64,000 nucleotides of DNA from Gleimia europaea (GTDB taxonomy: Bacteria > Actinomycetota > Actinomycetes > Actinomycetales > Actinomycetaceae), in NCBI GenBank assembly GCA_002871995.1, contig PNHW01000001.1:249590-313589 (forward strand), written 5' to 3'. This document shows, in pieces, positions 1 through 9,777 of this stretch. The translations under genes and the position numbers were made by a program. Below the pieces are notes generated by a model, which saw nothing but the letters and a program-made list of their open reading frames with translations, was not told the DNA's origin and did no database searches. Numbering within the stretch: position 1 is the stretch's first letter; every line of letters begins with the position of its first letter.

Positions 1-210
1 AACCTGCGGGTCTTTGAACGAATCCGCCTCAATGACGTGGAGGCCATTCTCACTGGCCCACTCTCCCACTTCTGACGGGTAGAGAGTTCGGCCACGACCT
101 CGCCGAGCGGGCGAACGAGTTAGTACACCCACAACCTCATGATCGGATTCGGTCAAGGCCGCAAGCGTTGGGATTGCAACTTCTGGAGTGGCAGCAAAAA
201 GGATCTTCAC
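1..210 (-). CDS. fmt: Methionyl-tRNA formyltransferase, N-terminal part (cut by window edge)
   Basis: Reading the minus strand from a GTG at 210 gives 70 codons without a stop up to the window edge. The protein begins V/M-K-I-L-F-A-A-T-P-E-V-A-I-P-T-L, the usual start of Fmt's formyltetrahydrofolate-binding Rossmann domain. Fmt formylates Met-tRNAfMet for initiation. It lies 45 bases downstream of priA, the order commonly seen in actinobacteria (metK-priA-fmt). The catalytic Asn-His-Asp region lies outside the window, so activity cannot be judged. The family call rests on the N-terminus plus context. Confidence 0.85.
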   Translation of the reverse strand, partial: MKILFAATPEVAIPTLAALTESDHEVVGVLTRSPARRGRGRTLYPSEVGEWASENGLHVIEADSFKDPQV

Positions 211-255
211 TCTAATAGTCTATCTTGATTGGTCTTTGAATCTGTCTGGCGCATA

Positions 256-2235
256 TTAAAGAAGGCTCGCGGGGTTCACATGAACGCTTACCGCGCCTTT
301 ACGGCCCATGCTTCTTGCAACTTGAGTAGCTTTCACCGACTCAATGAAGGTTGGCGTTGCATCCCACGGGCACCTGTAAATGGCGCGGCTTTGATCGCGG
401 CCGTATGTTTTTTGCAGGTCACGTCCCTCCCTGGCCGCCACTCCAACGAGCTGGCACCTACCGGGCACGTTTACTTCCTCAATAAAAGAAGCAACGTTCT
501 TCCTGTCTCCATCGATCGCAACCATGCACACAGCGGGGAAAAAACCGAGCAGTTCACGTTCATCCAGCAACTGCATTGCGAATCCGAGAGGGTCGCGGCG
601 CACGAGCGAGCCACGAATCATCGGATCACGAACGCCCACCACGATCATTTTGCCATCTGGCCTAGCCAGTGAATGAATGTTCATCCACCTGCGCATCGCT
701 TCAGCGGGGGCCCAAAGTTCCGGGCGTCCCAGGATTGCCCAAGCGTCTAGCGCAACCACGGCCGCATACCCTCCGGGCGTAACGGGCTCCATGCCCGGTG
801 TGGCAATTACTATTCCGCTCGGCTTCGCAAACTCGGTAACGGGCGTATCTGCACTGGACATTTCGATAATGGTCCGAGGGAAAGCACGCCCGAATTCCTC
901 GGCAGTTCGCACTGATCCCACCCGGGCCGATCGCCAACTTGAGCTACCGCACTTGACGCATCTCCAACCCACCTGCGGACGGTTACACCACATGCAGGAC
1001 AGTCCCCCGTTTGCGAACGCCCGTAGCGGCCCATGGCAAGCATTACACCGTGCGCTTTGATCGCAACGGCTACAGGCGATGACCGACACGTATCCGCCGG
1101 TTGGAACGTGCACCAGCACGGGACCTACGTCCAATGAGGTGCGAATGAAACTTTGTACCGAGGGAGGAATCCGCGAGTGGCCGGCAGGACCTTCTCGTTC
1201 CATATCAAACTCGTCGGGTACCTCAATGATTGCCGTTTTAGAGCGGGTAACTTCTCGGTCTGCAACTAGCGGTGCTGCCCAGCCGGAGCGCACCAGTTGT
1301 GCTTCTGGTACAGAAATCGACGGACCTGCACTCACCAGGGCGCATCCTTGCAGGTGTGCTCTGCGCATCGCTATCTCGAGAGCCGACAGGTACGGCGCCT
1401 GTTGGTCAGTCAGCCTGTCATCGCCCGCGTCCCATACACTAATCAAACCCAGATTCGGCACGGGCGCATAAACGGTAGACCTCGTGCCGATCACCACGTC
1501 GGCCTCACCCGCTCTAATCTCCAGATAGGAACGGTACTTCTTATACTGTGAATCAGATGCCCGCTGGTAGACCACCCTCCAGTGCGTCTGCGCAAAAACG
1601 GCTTCCATCGCATCCACGTCCCGAGCCGTAGGCACGACAATCAGCGTGCGCCGCCCAGACCTCGCGGTTGCCTCCACAAGATCTAACAGCGGGTGATGCT
1701 CCATTCGCGCAGGGAACACCCTCGGCAACGTAAGCCACACAGCGCGTGGAGATTCGCCCTTGCCAATACGCTCAAGAAACGCATGGCCTCCCGCATAGTA
1801 GCTCCACGACGAGGAAAACTCGCCTCCCGTGGGATCACTGACATCAGCTACTTCATTGCTCCAGCCGGAAATAAACGCCTTTTCCGCCCCCGCGTGCCTG
1901 CTTGGCACCATGGCTGTCAGAACCTTAGAGACAGCGGTAGCATTGCGTTTTGCGAGGTCTTGAGCAAGTGTAATCATCTGCTGATCCACTAGCGGTATTG
2001 CGGAAACCACGCGCTCTACAGGCGCAAGTTTGCCCTTAAAGTCAGAATCTTCGCCGACTTCAAGGACGAAACCATTCATTCTTCGCCCTGCGAGCTTCAC
2101 CCGCACGAGTGAGCCTACCTGGACCGGCTGGCCTGTAGCCTCGTAGTCGAAGAGCCTGTCTAGGTGAGGCACCGCGGTATCGACGAGCACACGGGCCACT
2201 CGTCTTCCTAGTAGTGCTTCAGGCTGATTCGACAT
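256..2235 (-). CDS. priA: Primosomal protein PriA, actinobacterial type without helicase motifs
   Basis: 659 residues. An N-terminal 3'-DNA-end-binding-like domain (about 10-110) is followed by a helicase-like region in which no Walker A (GxGKT) or DExH motif is visible; the expected segment reads W-L-T-L-P-R-V-F and then L-I-V-V-P-T. A cysteine-rich zinc-binding insert (CxxC pairs, about 388-432: CSRC, CNAC, CMWC, CVKC) is intact. In proteobacteria PriA restarts stalled replication forks. The actinobacterial form is known to have lost the ATPase signature and is best seen as a structural or DNA-binding replication-restart factor. The ATG start follows directly on the metK terminator, and fmt lies downstream. 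Confidence 0.9.
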   Translation of the reverse strand: MSNQPEALLGRRVARVLVDTAVPHLDRLFDYEATGQPVQVGSLVRVKLAGRRMNGFVLEVGEDSDFKGKLAPVERVVSAIPLVDQQMITLAQDLAKRNATAVSKVLTAMVPSRHAGAEKAFISGWSNEVADVSDPTGGEFSSSWSYYAGGHAFLERIGKGESPRAVWLTLPRVFPARMEHHPLLDLVEATARSGRRTLIVVPTARDVDAMEAVFAQTHWRVVYQRASDSQYKKYRSYLEIRAGEADVVIGTRSTVYAPVPNLGLISVWDAGDDRLTDQQAPYLSALEIAMRRAHLQGCALVSAGPSISVPEAQLVRSGWAAPLVADREVTRSKTAIIEVPDEFDMEREGPAGHSRIPPSVQSFIRTSLDVGPVLVHVPTGGYVSVIACSRCDQSARCNACHGPLRAFANGGLSCMWCNRPQVGWRCVKCGSSSWRSARVGSVRTAEEFGRAFPRTIIEMSSADTPVTEFAKPSGIVIATPGMEPVTPGGYAAVVALDAWAILGRPELWAPAEAMRRWMNIHSLARPDGKMIVVGVRDPMIRGSLVRRDPLGFAMQLLDERELLGFFPAVCMVAIDGDRKNVASFIEEVNVPGRCQLVGVAAREGRDLQKTYGRDQSRAIYRCPWDATPTFIESVKATQVARSMGRKGAVSVHVNPASLL

Positions 2236-2280
2236 GGCTTAATCGTATCGTGCACCGCAGACATTTATTTTGCTCAAAGT

Positions 2281-2308
2281 AATAGGACCCCATTCAAGGG
2301 GTCCTATT
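2281..2308 (-). terminator. Hairpin terminator between metK and priA
   Basis: Perfect 11-bp stem (AATAGGACCCC, 2281-2291, with GGGGTCCTATT, 2298-2308) and a 6-base loop. It sits 18 bases beyond the metK stop on the minus strand. The U-tract after it is weak (ATTACTTTG). It probably separates metK expression from priA-fmt, unless it is only partial. Confidence 0.7.
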
Positions 2309-2326
2309 ACCTGGCTTGAGAATTAA

Positions 2327-3514
2327 TCAGCCGACAACGCCGCGTAGTTCGTCTGCCTTAGAAGTGTCCTCCCAAGTAACGCCCTCGCGCCCGAAGTGAC
2401 CGTACGCCGATACGGCCGTAAAGCCCGGCTCGTTTAGTCGTAGCGTCTCGATGATTGCCGCAGGGCGCAAATCAAAAACTCGACCTACTGCGCTCAGCAA
2501 CTGGTCATCAGAAACGCAGCCCGTACCGAACGTGTTGATGTGTAGCCCAACTGGTTCCGCACGGCCAATCGCGTAGGAAACTTGCACCTCACAGCGGCGA
2601 GCCAAGCCGGCTGCAACAATGTTCTTCGCAATCCAACGCGTTGCGTATGCGCCAGACCTATCCACCTTAGAAGCATCTTTGCCCGAGAACGCGCCGCCTC
2701 CGTGGCGCGCAAATCCGCCGTACGTATCAACGATGAGCTTGCGTCCTGTAACTCCCGTGTCACCCGCGGGGCCTCCAACCACAAAGCGGCCTGATGGGTT
2801 AATCAGCAGCTTCGCTTCCGAAGTGTCAAAGCGCTGGCCAACCTGTTCCAGCACCGGATCCACAACGAGGGTTTTCACGCCCTCGCGGATTTGCTCAAGC
2901 GATAAAGCGTCATCATGCTGAGTGGATACAACAATCGTGTCCAGGCTGACCGGCTGCTCGTTTTCCATGCGAACCGTAACTTGAGTTTTACCGTCCGGGC
3001 GAAGCCCGCTCATCTCAGTGCGGCGAACCTGTTCAAGTTGACTAGCGAGCCGGTGGGCCACGTAAATCGGCAATGGCATGAGCACTGGCGTGTCGTCGCA
3101 GGCATAGCCAAACATGAGGCCCTGGTCTCCCGCTCCCTGGAGAGAGAGCAGATCACCGGAGGACTCTTCTCGAGCTTCTATTGAGCGATCCACCGACTGC
3201 GCGATGTCGGGAGACTGCTGATCGAGAATATCCATCACCTGCAGGGTGCGTGCATCAAAACCCATGCCTTCTTGCGTGTACCCGATCCGTTCAACCGCTT
3301 CGCGCACGATCTGCTCGACATCCAGCTCGGCAGTTGTTGAAAGCTCTCCCGCAACAATCACGCGGTTAGTGGTTGCCATTACCTCAACGGCTGAGCGCGT
3401 TTTGGGATCATACTCCAAAGCGGCATCCAAGATGCCATCGGCAATCTGATCGCAAACCTTATCCGGGTGTCCGCTAGTGACGGACTCAGAAGAAAATAGT
3501 GGAGCGGCTTTCAT
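2327..3514 (-). CDS. metK: S-adenosylmethionine synthetase
   Basis: 395 residues, normal length. MetK makes S-adenosylmethionine from methionine and ATP in the cytoplasm. Visible signatures are the N-terminal ESVTSGHPDKVCDQIAD, the methionine-adenosyltransferase motif GAGDQGLMFGYA (about 126-137), and the glycine-rich phosphate loop GGGAFSGKDASKVDRS (about 273-288). It starts 7 bases after the coaBC stop, so it should be cotranscribed with gmk-rpoZ-coaBC. I saw no SAM-riboswitch-like structure upstream, because there is no leader at all. Confidence 0.97.
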   Translation of the reverse strand: MKAAPLFSSESVTSGHPDKVCDQIADGILDAALEYDPKTRSAVEVMATTNRVIVAGELSTTAELDVEQIVREAVERIGYTQEGMGFDARTLQVMDILDQQSPDIAQSVDRSIEAREESSGDLLSLQGAGDQGLMFGYACDDTPVLMPLPIYVAHRLASQLEQVRRTEMSGLRPDGKTQVTVRMENEQPVSLDTIVVSTQHDDALSLEQIREGVKTLVVDPVLEQVGQRFDTSEAKLLINPSGRFVVGGPAGDTGVTGRKLIVDTYGGFARHGGGAFSGKDASKVDRSGAYATRWIAKNIVAAGLARRCEVQVSYAIGRAEPVGLHINTFGTGCVSDDQLLSAVGRVFDLRPAAIIETLRLNEPGFTAVSAYGHFGREGVTWEDTSKADELRGVVG

Positions 3515-3521
3515 TTGTACC

Positions 3522-4772
3522 TCAGTTGTTCTTAACTAGCTGCGTGGCTGCAAGTTCTACCAGTTCTCGAGCCACTTGAAGCTTAGTTCCAGCCACGGAC
3601 AAAACTTTTGTCCCCGCAGCATCCACCACGGTCACACGATTGTTTTCGGTGCCAAATCCTTGCCCGTTGCCTACCTGGTTGATCGCGATAAAACGGGCGC
3701 CCTTACGCCCGGCTTTAGCGCGGCCAAATTCTAAAACTTGCGCCTCATCACCGGTCTCTGCGGCAAAACCGAAGCACAGCAGATCCGGATACTTGCTTGC
3801 AGTTTCGCGCAAAATATCTGGATTTTTAACCAGCTGCAAGGACCATCCGTCCTCATTATCGCTGGTCTTCTTCACCTTTTGTTCCCAGCTTTGTTGCGGG
3901 CGGAAATCCGCAACCGCAGCCACAAAAAACCCGATGTCGAAGTTTGCGGCAGCGCCTTGGACAGCCTCGTACATTTCACTTGCCGAGGGAGTATCTACAA
4001 CCGTCACGCCGTCAGGTATCACACCGGGAGCAATATTTGCGGCGAACACGGTGACGTCAGCGCCGCGTGCCACAAGAGCACGCGCAATCGCGGCACCTTG
4101 TTTACCACTGGAGTGGTTGCCAATAAAACGCACGGGGTCAATGGCCTCGCGCGTGCCTCCGGCAGTCACGAAGGCCCGCACCCCAGCTAAGTCCTTTTCT
4201 TGAAGGGGGTTTTCTTCTGCTAATACGGCTTCAGCAAACTTGCAAATAGCTTCTGGTTCGGGCATGCGGCCCGCGCCCCTGTCCCCCGAGGACAGATCAC
4301 CAACCGCAGGTGCCATTACATGCAATCCGCGTTCCTTGAGAACACAAATGTTGTCCTGCGTTGCAGCGTTTTCCCACATGGCGGTATGCATCGCCGGGAC
4401 TACAACTATCGGACATGTAGCGGCAAGCACCGTAGTGGTTAGCAAGTCGCTGGCTATACCGGCGCGAATCTTCGCGATCAGATCAGCCGTTGCTGGCGCA
4501 ATCACAATCAGGTCTGCACCTCGGGCGGCCTCCACGTGGTCTACCCCGGTTTCGCCATCAAAAACGTCGGTGTGGGCGGGAGAACCAGAAAGTGCCTGCC
4601 ACGTGGTTTTCCCAACGAAGTGCAGGCTCGCCGCCGTGGGAATAACCCGCACGTCGTCACCCGCCTTCGCAAAATGACGTACGACGCCAGCCACCTTATA
4701 CGCGGCAATGCCGGCCCCCACCCCAACGATGATCCGCCGGGGCGGTGTGCCGGCATTGTTAAGAGCTGTCAA
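3522..4772 (-). CDS. coaBC: Bifunctional phosphopantothenoylcysteine decarboxylase / phosphopantothenate-cysteine ligase
   Basis: 416 residues. The N-terminal CoaC flavoprotein half starts GVGAGIAAYK; its PxMNxxMW motif reads PAMHTAMW (about 127-134), a His-for-Asn form that I recall as usual in actinobacteria. The C-terminal CoaB half carries TAGGTREAIDPVRFIGNHSSGKQG (about 203-226) and the lysine-rich KVKKTSDNEDGW. Together they convert 4'-phosphopantothenate to 4'-phosphopantetheine for coenzyme A. The start is a TTG at 4772, only 4 bases after the rpoZ stop; no ATG or GTG lies nearby in frame, so coupling to rpoZ is likely. Confidence 0.95.
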   Translation of the reverse strand: MTALNNAGTPPRRIIVGVGAGIAAYKVAGVVRHFAKAGDDVRVIPTAASLHFVGKTTWQALSGSPAHTDVFDGETGVDHVEAARGADLIVIAPATADLIAKIRAGIASDLLTTTVLAATCPIVVVPAMHTAMWENAATQDNICVLKERGLHVMAPAVGDLSSGDRGAGRMPEPEAICKFAEAVLAEENPLQEKDLAGVRAFVTAGGTREAIDPVRFIGNHSSGKQGAAIARALVARGADVTVFAANIAPGVIPDGVTVVDTPSASEMYEAVQGAAANFDIGFFVAAVADFRPQQSWEQKVKKTSDNEDGWSLQLVKNPDILRETASKYPDLLCFGFAAETGDEAQVLEFGRAKAGRKGARFIAINQVGNGQGFGTENNRVTVVDAAGTKVLSVAGTKLQVARELVELAATQLVKNN

Positions 4773-4776
4773 TCTG

Positions 4777-5046
4777 TTACTCGGCGTCCGGGGCCTCTTC
4801 CATAATCAACAGGCCCTCGTTGATCTCGCGAAGCGCGGTGCTAAGCGGCTTGTCGTCAGCCTCAACCGGGACAACCGGGCCCACAAACTGAACCATGTTC
4901 GACTCAAGTTGCAGGTTGTAAGAGTTAATCTGCCTTGCGCGGCGGGCAGCAAATACAACCAGCGCGTACTTCGAATCGACCTTCTCCATCAGATCGTCGA
5001 TCGGTGGGTACGTAATACCTTCAGGATGGGCAACGATTCCCGTCAT
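4777..5046 (-). CDS. rpoZ: RNA polymerase omega subunit
   Basis: 89 residues. The omega signature is [29 protein letters not shown] (about 13-41), and an acidic tail follows. Omega helps beta' fold and assemble into RNA polymerase. ATG at 5046 is preceded by an AGGAGG-like site (minus-strand reading of CCTCCT at 5048-5053). It lies between gmk and coaBC, the standard actinobacterial arrangement. Confidence 0.95.
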   Translation of the reverse strand: MTGIVAHPEGITYPPIDDLMEKVDSKYALVVFAARRARQINSYNLQLESNMVQFVGPVVPVEADDKPLSTALREINEGLLIMEEAPDAE

Positions 5047-5076
5047 GAATCCTCCTAGCTTCGTAACGCAACAATC

Positions 5077-5643
5077 CTACGCTAAGCCCATAAGACTAGC
5101 CAGTTTCCGCGCTGTGTGATCCACCTCGTCATTAACCACAATATGGTCAAATTCGGCGGCGGCAGCCATCTCCACGCGAGCAGTTTCAAGGCGACGCGCC
5201 ATCTGCTCTTCCGTCTCAGAGCCGCGGCCACGTAACCGTGCCTCCAATTCCTCCCACGAAGGAGGGGCGAGGAAAATGAACTGGGCATCGGGCATCTGCT
5301 CGCACACCTGCCTTGCCCCTGCAAGGTCGATCTCTAATAGCGCCGGGCGTCCCGCAGCAATAGCCTCTTCAATCGGAGCCTTCAAAGTCCCGTAATAGTT
5401 CATGCCGTGAACTTCAGCCCACTCCAAGAAAGCATCTTCTGCAACGAGCTCGAGAAAGCGCTCGCGAGAGAGGAAGCGATAGTGCTGTCCATCAACCTCA
5501 CCAGGGCGTGGATCGCGAGTTGTTGCCGAGATTGACAAGAAAATCTGCGGGTGCAACTCCATTAAGCGAGCAACCACTGTCCCCTTGCCAACCGCGCTAG
5601 GACCTAACAAAACCGTGAGACGCTGATGATTCATGGCATCCAT
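5077..5643 (-). CDS. gmk: Guanylate kinase
   Basis: 188 residues. The P-loop GPSAVGKGT is at about 14-22; the GMP-binding region includes SATTRDPRPGEVDGQHYRFL (about 39-58) and the central WAEVHGMNYYGT. It phosphorylates GMP to GDP, linking purine salvage and synthesis to GTP. The ATG at 5643 overlaps the pyrF stop by one base (TAATG), so it is translationally coupled to the pyr operon. The integration-host-factor gene (mIHF) usually found just upstream of gmk in actinobacteria is absent here. MNHQ at residue 4 is an alternative start. Confidence 0.96.
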   Translation of the reverse strand: MDAMNHQRLTVLLGPSAVGKGTVVARLMELHPQIFLSISATTRDPRPGEVDGQHYRFLSRERFLELVAEDAFLEWAEVHGMNYYGTLKAPIEEAIAAGRPALLEIDLAGARQVCEQMPDAQFIFLAPPSWEELEARLRGRGSETEEQMARRLETARVEMAAAAEFDHIVVNDEVDHTARKLASLMGLA

Positions 5644-6485
5644 TATGAGACGCCTTCGAGCGCGTTCATAATCTCGGCATTCGTAGCCTTCAATGCGGCG
5701 GCCAGATCCACCGGGTTAGGACCGGCCTTTAGGACCGCACGCGAAGAAGACACCACAATGTTCAAACCGGCATCTTCAGGGTTAACGCTACCGCCTTGCG
5801 CACCAAATCCAGGCATCAGAATCGGCCCGGTATAACCGGCTAGTGCCTCACCTACCACCTGTGCTCGGTCCGCGATAGTTGCCCCAATCACCACGCCAAA
5901 AGAACCGACCTTTTGACCCGCATCAAACTGCTCGTTCTTTGCTCGAGTCCACTCGATCACTTGGCGAGCGACCGTCTTCCCCTGCCCTACCGAACGCTGC
6001 AGAGTAGCGCCCTGCGGGTTCGACGTCAGTGCGAGCGCGAACAGGCCCTTGCCGTGCTCGGCCGCCAGTTGCGCGGTTTCATCGAAAGCTGCTGGCCCCA
6101 TGTAGGGCGCAACCGTAATCGCGTCGGCCTCCAGCGGAGCGCCCTGCGGTAGGTATGCGGCTGCGTAACCAGCCATCGTCGAACCGATGTCTCCGCGCTT
6201 CACGTCCAAAATCGTGATTACACCGCGTTCACGAGCGCTTTGCAATAGCTCCTCTAAAACCGCTACTCCCGCCGCGCCAAAGCGTTCAAAGAAGGCCGAT
6301 TGCGGTTTGATAGCCGCCGCCTCGCTCAACCCGTCAAGGGCGCGCTTCGAAAACTCTGACAAGCCATGCACGTTTACCGGTAATCCCCAAGCTTCAAGCA
6401 AACCAGCGTGCGGATCGATACCCGCACACACCGGCCCGCGCGTGGCCAGCGCCCTGCCTAGCCGCGTTCCAAAACTCTCAGGCAT
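5643..6485 (-). CDS. pyrF: Orotidine 5'-phosphate decarboxylase (type 2)
   Basis: 280 residues, the longer form typical of actinobacteria. It converts OMP to UMP, the last step of UMP synthesis. The catalytic segment [14 protein letters not shown] (about 91-104) has the DxKRxD core; [12 protein letters not shown] forms the N-terminal substrate loop and [10 protein letters not shown] the phosphate-binding loop. Its start overlaps the carB 3' end by 8 bases and its stop overlaps the gmk start, so it ends the coupled pyr block. pyrD and pyrE are not in the window. Confidence 0.95.
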   Translation of the reverse strand: MPESFGTRLGRALATRGPVCAGIDPHAGLLEAWGLPVNVHGLSEFSKRALDGLSEAAAIKPQSAFFERFGAAGVAVLEELLQSARERGVITILDVKRGDIGSTMAGYAAAYLPQGAPLEADAITVAPYMGPAAFDETAQLAAEHGKGLFALALTSNPQGATLQRSVGQGKTVARQVIEWTRAKNEQFDAGQKVGSFGVVIGATIADRAQVVGEALAGYTGPILMPGFGAQGGSVNPEDAGLNIVVSSSRAVLKAGPNPVDLAAALKATNAEIMNALEGVS

Positions 6486-9400
6486 TTACCTGCCTCCGTT
6501 GCTCGCGTTCACGGTCCCATTCTTGAAGGGACTTTACGTGTAGTTCTTCCGTCTGAGCCGCCTTGATAGCGCGCACAGCCGAGTTAAACGCCTGTAGCGT
6601 CGTAATGATCGCTTTCCCAGCCGACGTCGCAGCCGCGCGAATCTTGTAGCCGTCGCGGCGTTCAGACTCGCCCTGCGGTGTGTTCACGATCATGTCAACC
6701 TTGCCCGAATGAATGAGGTCAGTGATTGCAACGCCTCCCTCGCCGCGTTCGGACTCCTTGGCCACGACTTCCACATCAATTCCATTTCGACGCAAAACCG
6801 ATGCTGTACCCGTGGTAGCCATGATCTTGAAGCCCAGCTCAACCAGCTTTGAAGCCGGTAGAACGATACCGCGCTTATCCGCATCCGCAATCGAAATGAA
6901 CACCGTGCCGGAAGCAGGCAGACCACCATAGGCAGAAATCTGCGATTTCGCGTACGAGGCGGGGAATGACTCATCAAGACCCATGACCTCGCCGGTTGAG
7001 CGCATCTCCGGCCCCAGCAGGGTGTCAACAACCTCGCCGTTGCAATCGCGGAAGCGGTCGAACGGGAGGACAGCCTCCTTAACGGAAATCGGCTCATCAA
7101 GGTCTTGGACCGATTGATCGCAGTGAGGTAGTTCACCTGCCGCGCGCAGCTGCGCGATGGTTTGCCCCATCTGGATCTTCGCAGCAGCCCGCGCAAGCGC
7201 CACACCGGACGCCTTCGAAGCAAACGGCACCGTCCTCGAAGCACGCGGATTTGCCTCGATCACGTAAAGCACATCGGAGGCCAGTGCGAACTGGATATTC
7301 AACAGGCCGCGTACGCCAACGCCCTTCGCGATAGCCTCGGTCGATTTCACAATACGATCGATCTGCCGTTCAGACAGCGACATCGGGGGCATAACGCACG
7401 CAGAATCACCCGAGTGAATACCGGCCTCTTCAATGTGTTCCATAATGCCGCCCATGAACAGCTCGTTACCGTCGTAGAGCGCATCCACGTCGATTTCAAC
7501 GGCATCATCGAGGAACTTATCGATTAGCAACGGGCCGGTAGAAAATACTGCGGCACCCGCGTTGCGCAGGTACTCTGCCAGACCTTCCTCTTCGTAAATG
7601 ATGGCCATTCCGCACCCCCCTAAAACGAACGAGGGGCGTACGAGTACGGGATACCCCACCTCGCGTGCCGCCGCCAGCGCCGCGCTGGCCGTGGTAGCCG
7701 TCTTATGCGCGGGAGCAGGCAGCCCCGCCTCATCTAGAACACGGCCAAATGCTTCGCGATCCTCAGCCAGGTTGATCGAGGCCGGAGTGGTACCCACAAT
7801 GGGCATGCCTGCCCGCTCAAGCGCGTCTGCAAGTGACAGCGGGGTCTGCCCACCCAGCTGTACCAACACGCCCGCAATGGGCCCGGCCGCCTGCTCGGTT
7901 TCGAATATTTCGAGCACGTCTTCAAGCGTCAGCGGCTCAAAGTAGAGACGATCCGAGATGTCATAGTCGGTAGATACCGTCTCGGGGTTGCAGTTCACCA
8001 TGATGGTGTCAAAGTCCTCGCGCAACGCCATCGTGGCATGCACACAGGAGTAGTCAAACTCAATGCCCTGACCAATACGGTTCGGGCCCGAACCCAGGAT
8101 CATCACTGCGGGCCGCTCACGCTGCTCGATCTCCGAGACTTCCTCGTACGTTGAGTAATAGTACGGGGTTGCCGCGTCATACAGGCCCGCGCACGTGTCC
8201 ACTGCCTTGTACACCGGGTGAATGTTGTAAGCGCGGCGGATTTCGCGCACCACTTCTTCTGGCATTGACCGCAAGGACGCGATCTGCGCATCGGAAAAAC
8301 CGTGACGCTTTGCAACGCGTAGCACGCCTGCAGAAAGAGCCTCGGCGTCCATGATCTGGCGCGCCACCTCTTCTACCTGCTGGATTTGAGCAATAAACCA
8401 CGGGTCAATAGCCGTTGCGCGATTAATCTGTTCCAATGTGGCGCCGCCGCGAATCGCCTGCTGTAGCTGAACCAGGCGAGCCTCCGTAGGCGTTGCGATC
8501 TGCTCCAGCAGTGCCTCCACCTCGGTCTCATCCGGGGCCGGCCCGTCCCAGTGGAACGAAACCCCGGCTTTGTCGATGGAACGCTGCGCCTTAAGAAGAG
8601 CCTCGGTGAAGGTACGGCCAATCGCCATCGCCTCACCCACCGACTTCATGGAGGTGGTCAGCGTCTTATCGGATGCCGGGAACTTCTCAAGCGCGAAGCG
8701 CGGCACCTTCACCACCACATAATCAATCAGAGGCGCCTGCGCTGCCGTACGCGCAGGAGCAATATCTGACTGAATTTCCGCGAGGTCGTAACCAATCGCT
8801 AGACGCGCTGCGATCTTTGCGATCGGAATCCCCGTTGCCTTCGACGCGAGGGCCGATGAGCGCGAAACACGCGGATTCATCTCAATCACAACGATGCGGC
8901 CATCTGCAGGGTTAATCGCAAACTGGATGTTACAACCACCCTGGTTCACGCCCACACCCTCGATGATGTCGGCACCGATACGCACGAGCTCATCGATTTC
9001 GCTCTGCGTGAGGGTGAGAGCGGGAGCCACCGTAATGGAATCACCTGTGTGCACGCCCACGGGATCTACGTTCTCGATGGTTGTAACCAGCATCGTCTCG
9101 CCGGTGCGATCGCGGATCATCTCAAGTTCGAGCTCTTTCCAGCCCAGAATCGACTCTTCGAGCAAAACCTCGTTAGTCAGCGAATCGCGCAGGCCGTGCT
9201 CCACGAAACGCGTCAGCTCCTCTTGGGTGTGCGCAAAACCAGAACCGAGGCCGCCCATCGTGAACGAGGGGCGAACCACCAACGGGTATCCAAGCTCCTC
9301 GGCCGCATCAAGAGCGTCCTGTAACGAGTGGGCAATACGCGACCTTGCCACCTCTGCGCCGCACCGCTCCACGATTTCTTTGAACTCGTCGCGGTCCTCA

Positions 9401-9777
9401 CCCGCGCGAATCGTTTCCACACTGGACCCGATGATTTCAACGCCGTACTTGTCCAAGATTCCCGCCTCGGCAAGGTTCATCGCTGCGTTTAGAGCCGTCT
9501 GCCCGCCCAGGGTGGGTAGAAGGGCATCGGGGCGCTCCTTCGCAATGATTCGCTCAATAGAGCTGGTAGTGATCGGCTCCACGTAGGTGGCATCAGCCAT
9601 GTTTGGATCCGTCATGATCGTAGCGGGATTCGAATTCACGAGGATCACGCGCACGCCCTCTTCACGAAGCACGCGGCAAGCCTGCGAACCCGAGTAGTCA
9701 AACTCGCATGCCTGGCCAATAACGATCGGGCCAGAACCAATTACTAGAACGGACTTCAAATCATTTCTGCGTGGCAT
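6478..9777 (-). CDS. carB: Carbamoyl-phosphate synthase large subunit
   Basis: 1099 residues, full length. It contains two ATP-grasp halves, each opened by the paired motif seen as [21 protein letters not shown] (about 9-29) and [18 protein letters not shown] (about 566-583), an oligomerisation region between them, and a C-terminal MGS-like allosteric domain (about 950-1070, [16 protein letters not shown] onward). CarB makes carbamoyl phosphate from bicarbonate, two ATP and ammonia; the ammonia normally comes from the CarA glutaminase. The ATG overlaps the carA stop as TAATG, with an AAGGGGG ribosome-binding site inside the carA 3' end. The partner CarA lacks its glutaminase domain, which leaves the nitrogen source open. 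Confidence 0.96.
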   Translation of the reverse strand: MPRRNDLKSVLVIGSGPIVIGQACEFDYSGSQACRVLREEGVRVILVNSNPATIMTDPNMADATYVEPITTSSIERIIAKERPDALLPTLGGQTALNAAMNLAEAGILDKYGVEIIGSSVETIRAGEDRDEFKEIVERCGAEVARSRIAHSLQDALDAAEELGYPLVVRPSFTMGGLGSGFAHTQEELTRFVEHGLRDSLTNEVLLEESILGWKELELEMIRDRTGETMLVTTIENVDPVGVHTGDSITVAPALTLTQSEIDELVRIGADIIEGVGVNQGGCNIQFAINPADGRIVVIEMNPRVSRSSALASKATGIPIAKIAARLAIGYDLAEIQSDIAPARTAAQAPLIDYVVVKVPRFALEKFPASDKTLTTSMKSVGEAMAIGRTFTEALLKAQRSIDKAGVSFHWDGPAPDETEVEALLEQIATPTEARLVQLQQAIRGGATLEQINRATAIDPWFIAQIQQVEEVARQIMDAEALSAGVLRVAKRHGFSDAQIASLRSMPEEVVREIRRAYNIHPVYKAVDTCAGLYDAATPYYYSTYEEVSEIEQRERPAVMILGSGPNRIGQGIEFDYSCVHATMALREDFDTIMVNCNPETVSTDYDISDRLYFEPLTLEDVLEIFETEQAAGPIAGVLVQLGGQTPLSLADALERAGMPIVGTTPASINLAEDREAFGRVLDEAGLPAPAHKTATTASAALAAAREVGYPVLVRPSFVLGGCGMAIIYEEEGLAEYLRNAGAAVFSTGPLLIDKFLDDAVEIDVDALYDGNELFMGGIMEHIEEAGIHSGDSACVMPPMSLSERQIDRIVKSTEAIAKGVGVRGLLNIQFALASDVLYVIEANPRASRTVPFASKASGVALARAAAKIQMGQTIAQLRAAGELPHCDQSVQDLDEPISVKEAVLPFDRFRDCNGEVVDTLLGPEMRSTGEVMGLDESFPASYAKSQISAYGGLPASGTVFISIADADKRGIVLPASKLVELGFKIMATTGTASVLRRNGIDVEVVAKESERGEGGVAITDLIHSGKVDMIVNTPQGESERRDGYKIRAAATSAGKAIITTLQAFNSAVRAIKAAQTEELHVKSLQEWDREREQRRQVNA

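Noticed and set aside
229-672. 147-codon plus-strand frame
   Set aside because: Antisense of the priA 3' end, no recognisable domain.
3515-3600. SAM riboswitch upstream of metK
   Set aside because: metK starts 7 bases after coaBC, so there is no leader for one.
8894-9586. 230-codon plus-strand frame with Ser/Arg-rich sequence
   Set aside because: Antisense of carB; Ser/Arg/Pro-rich shadow composition.
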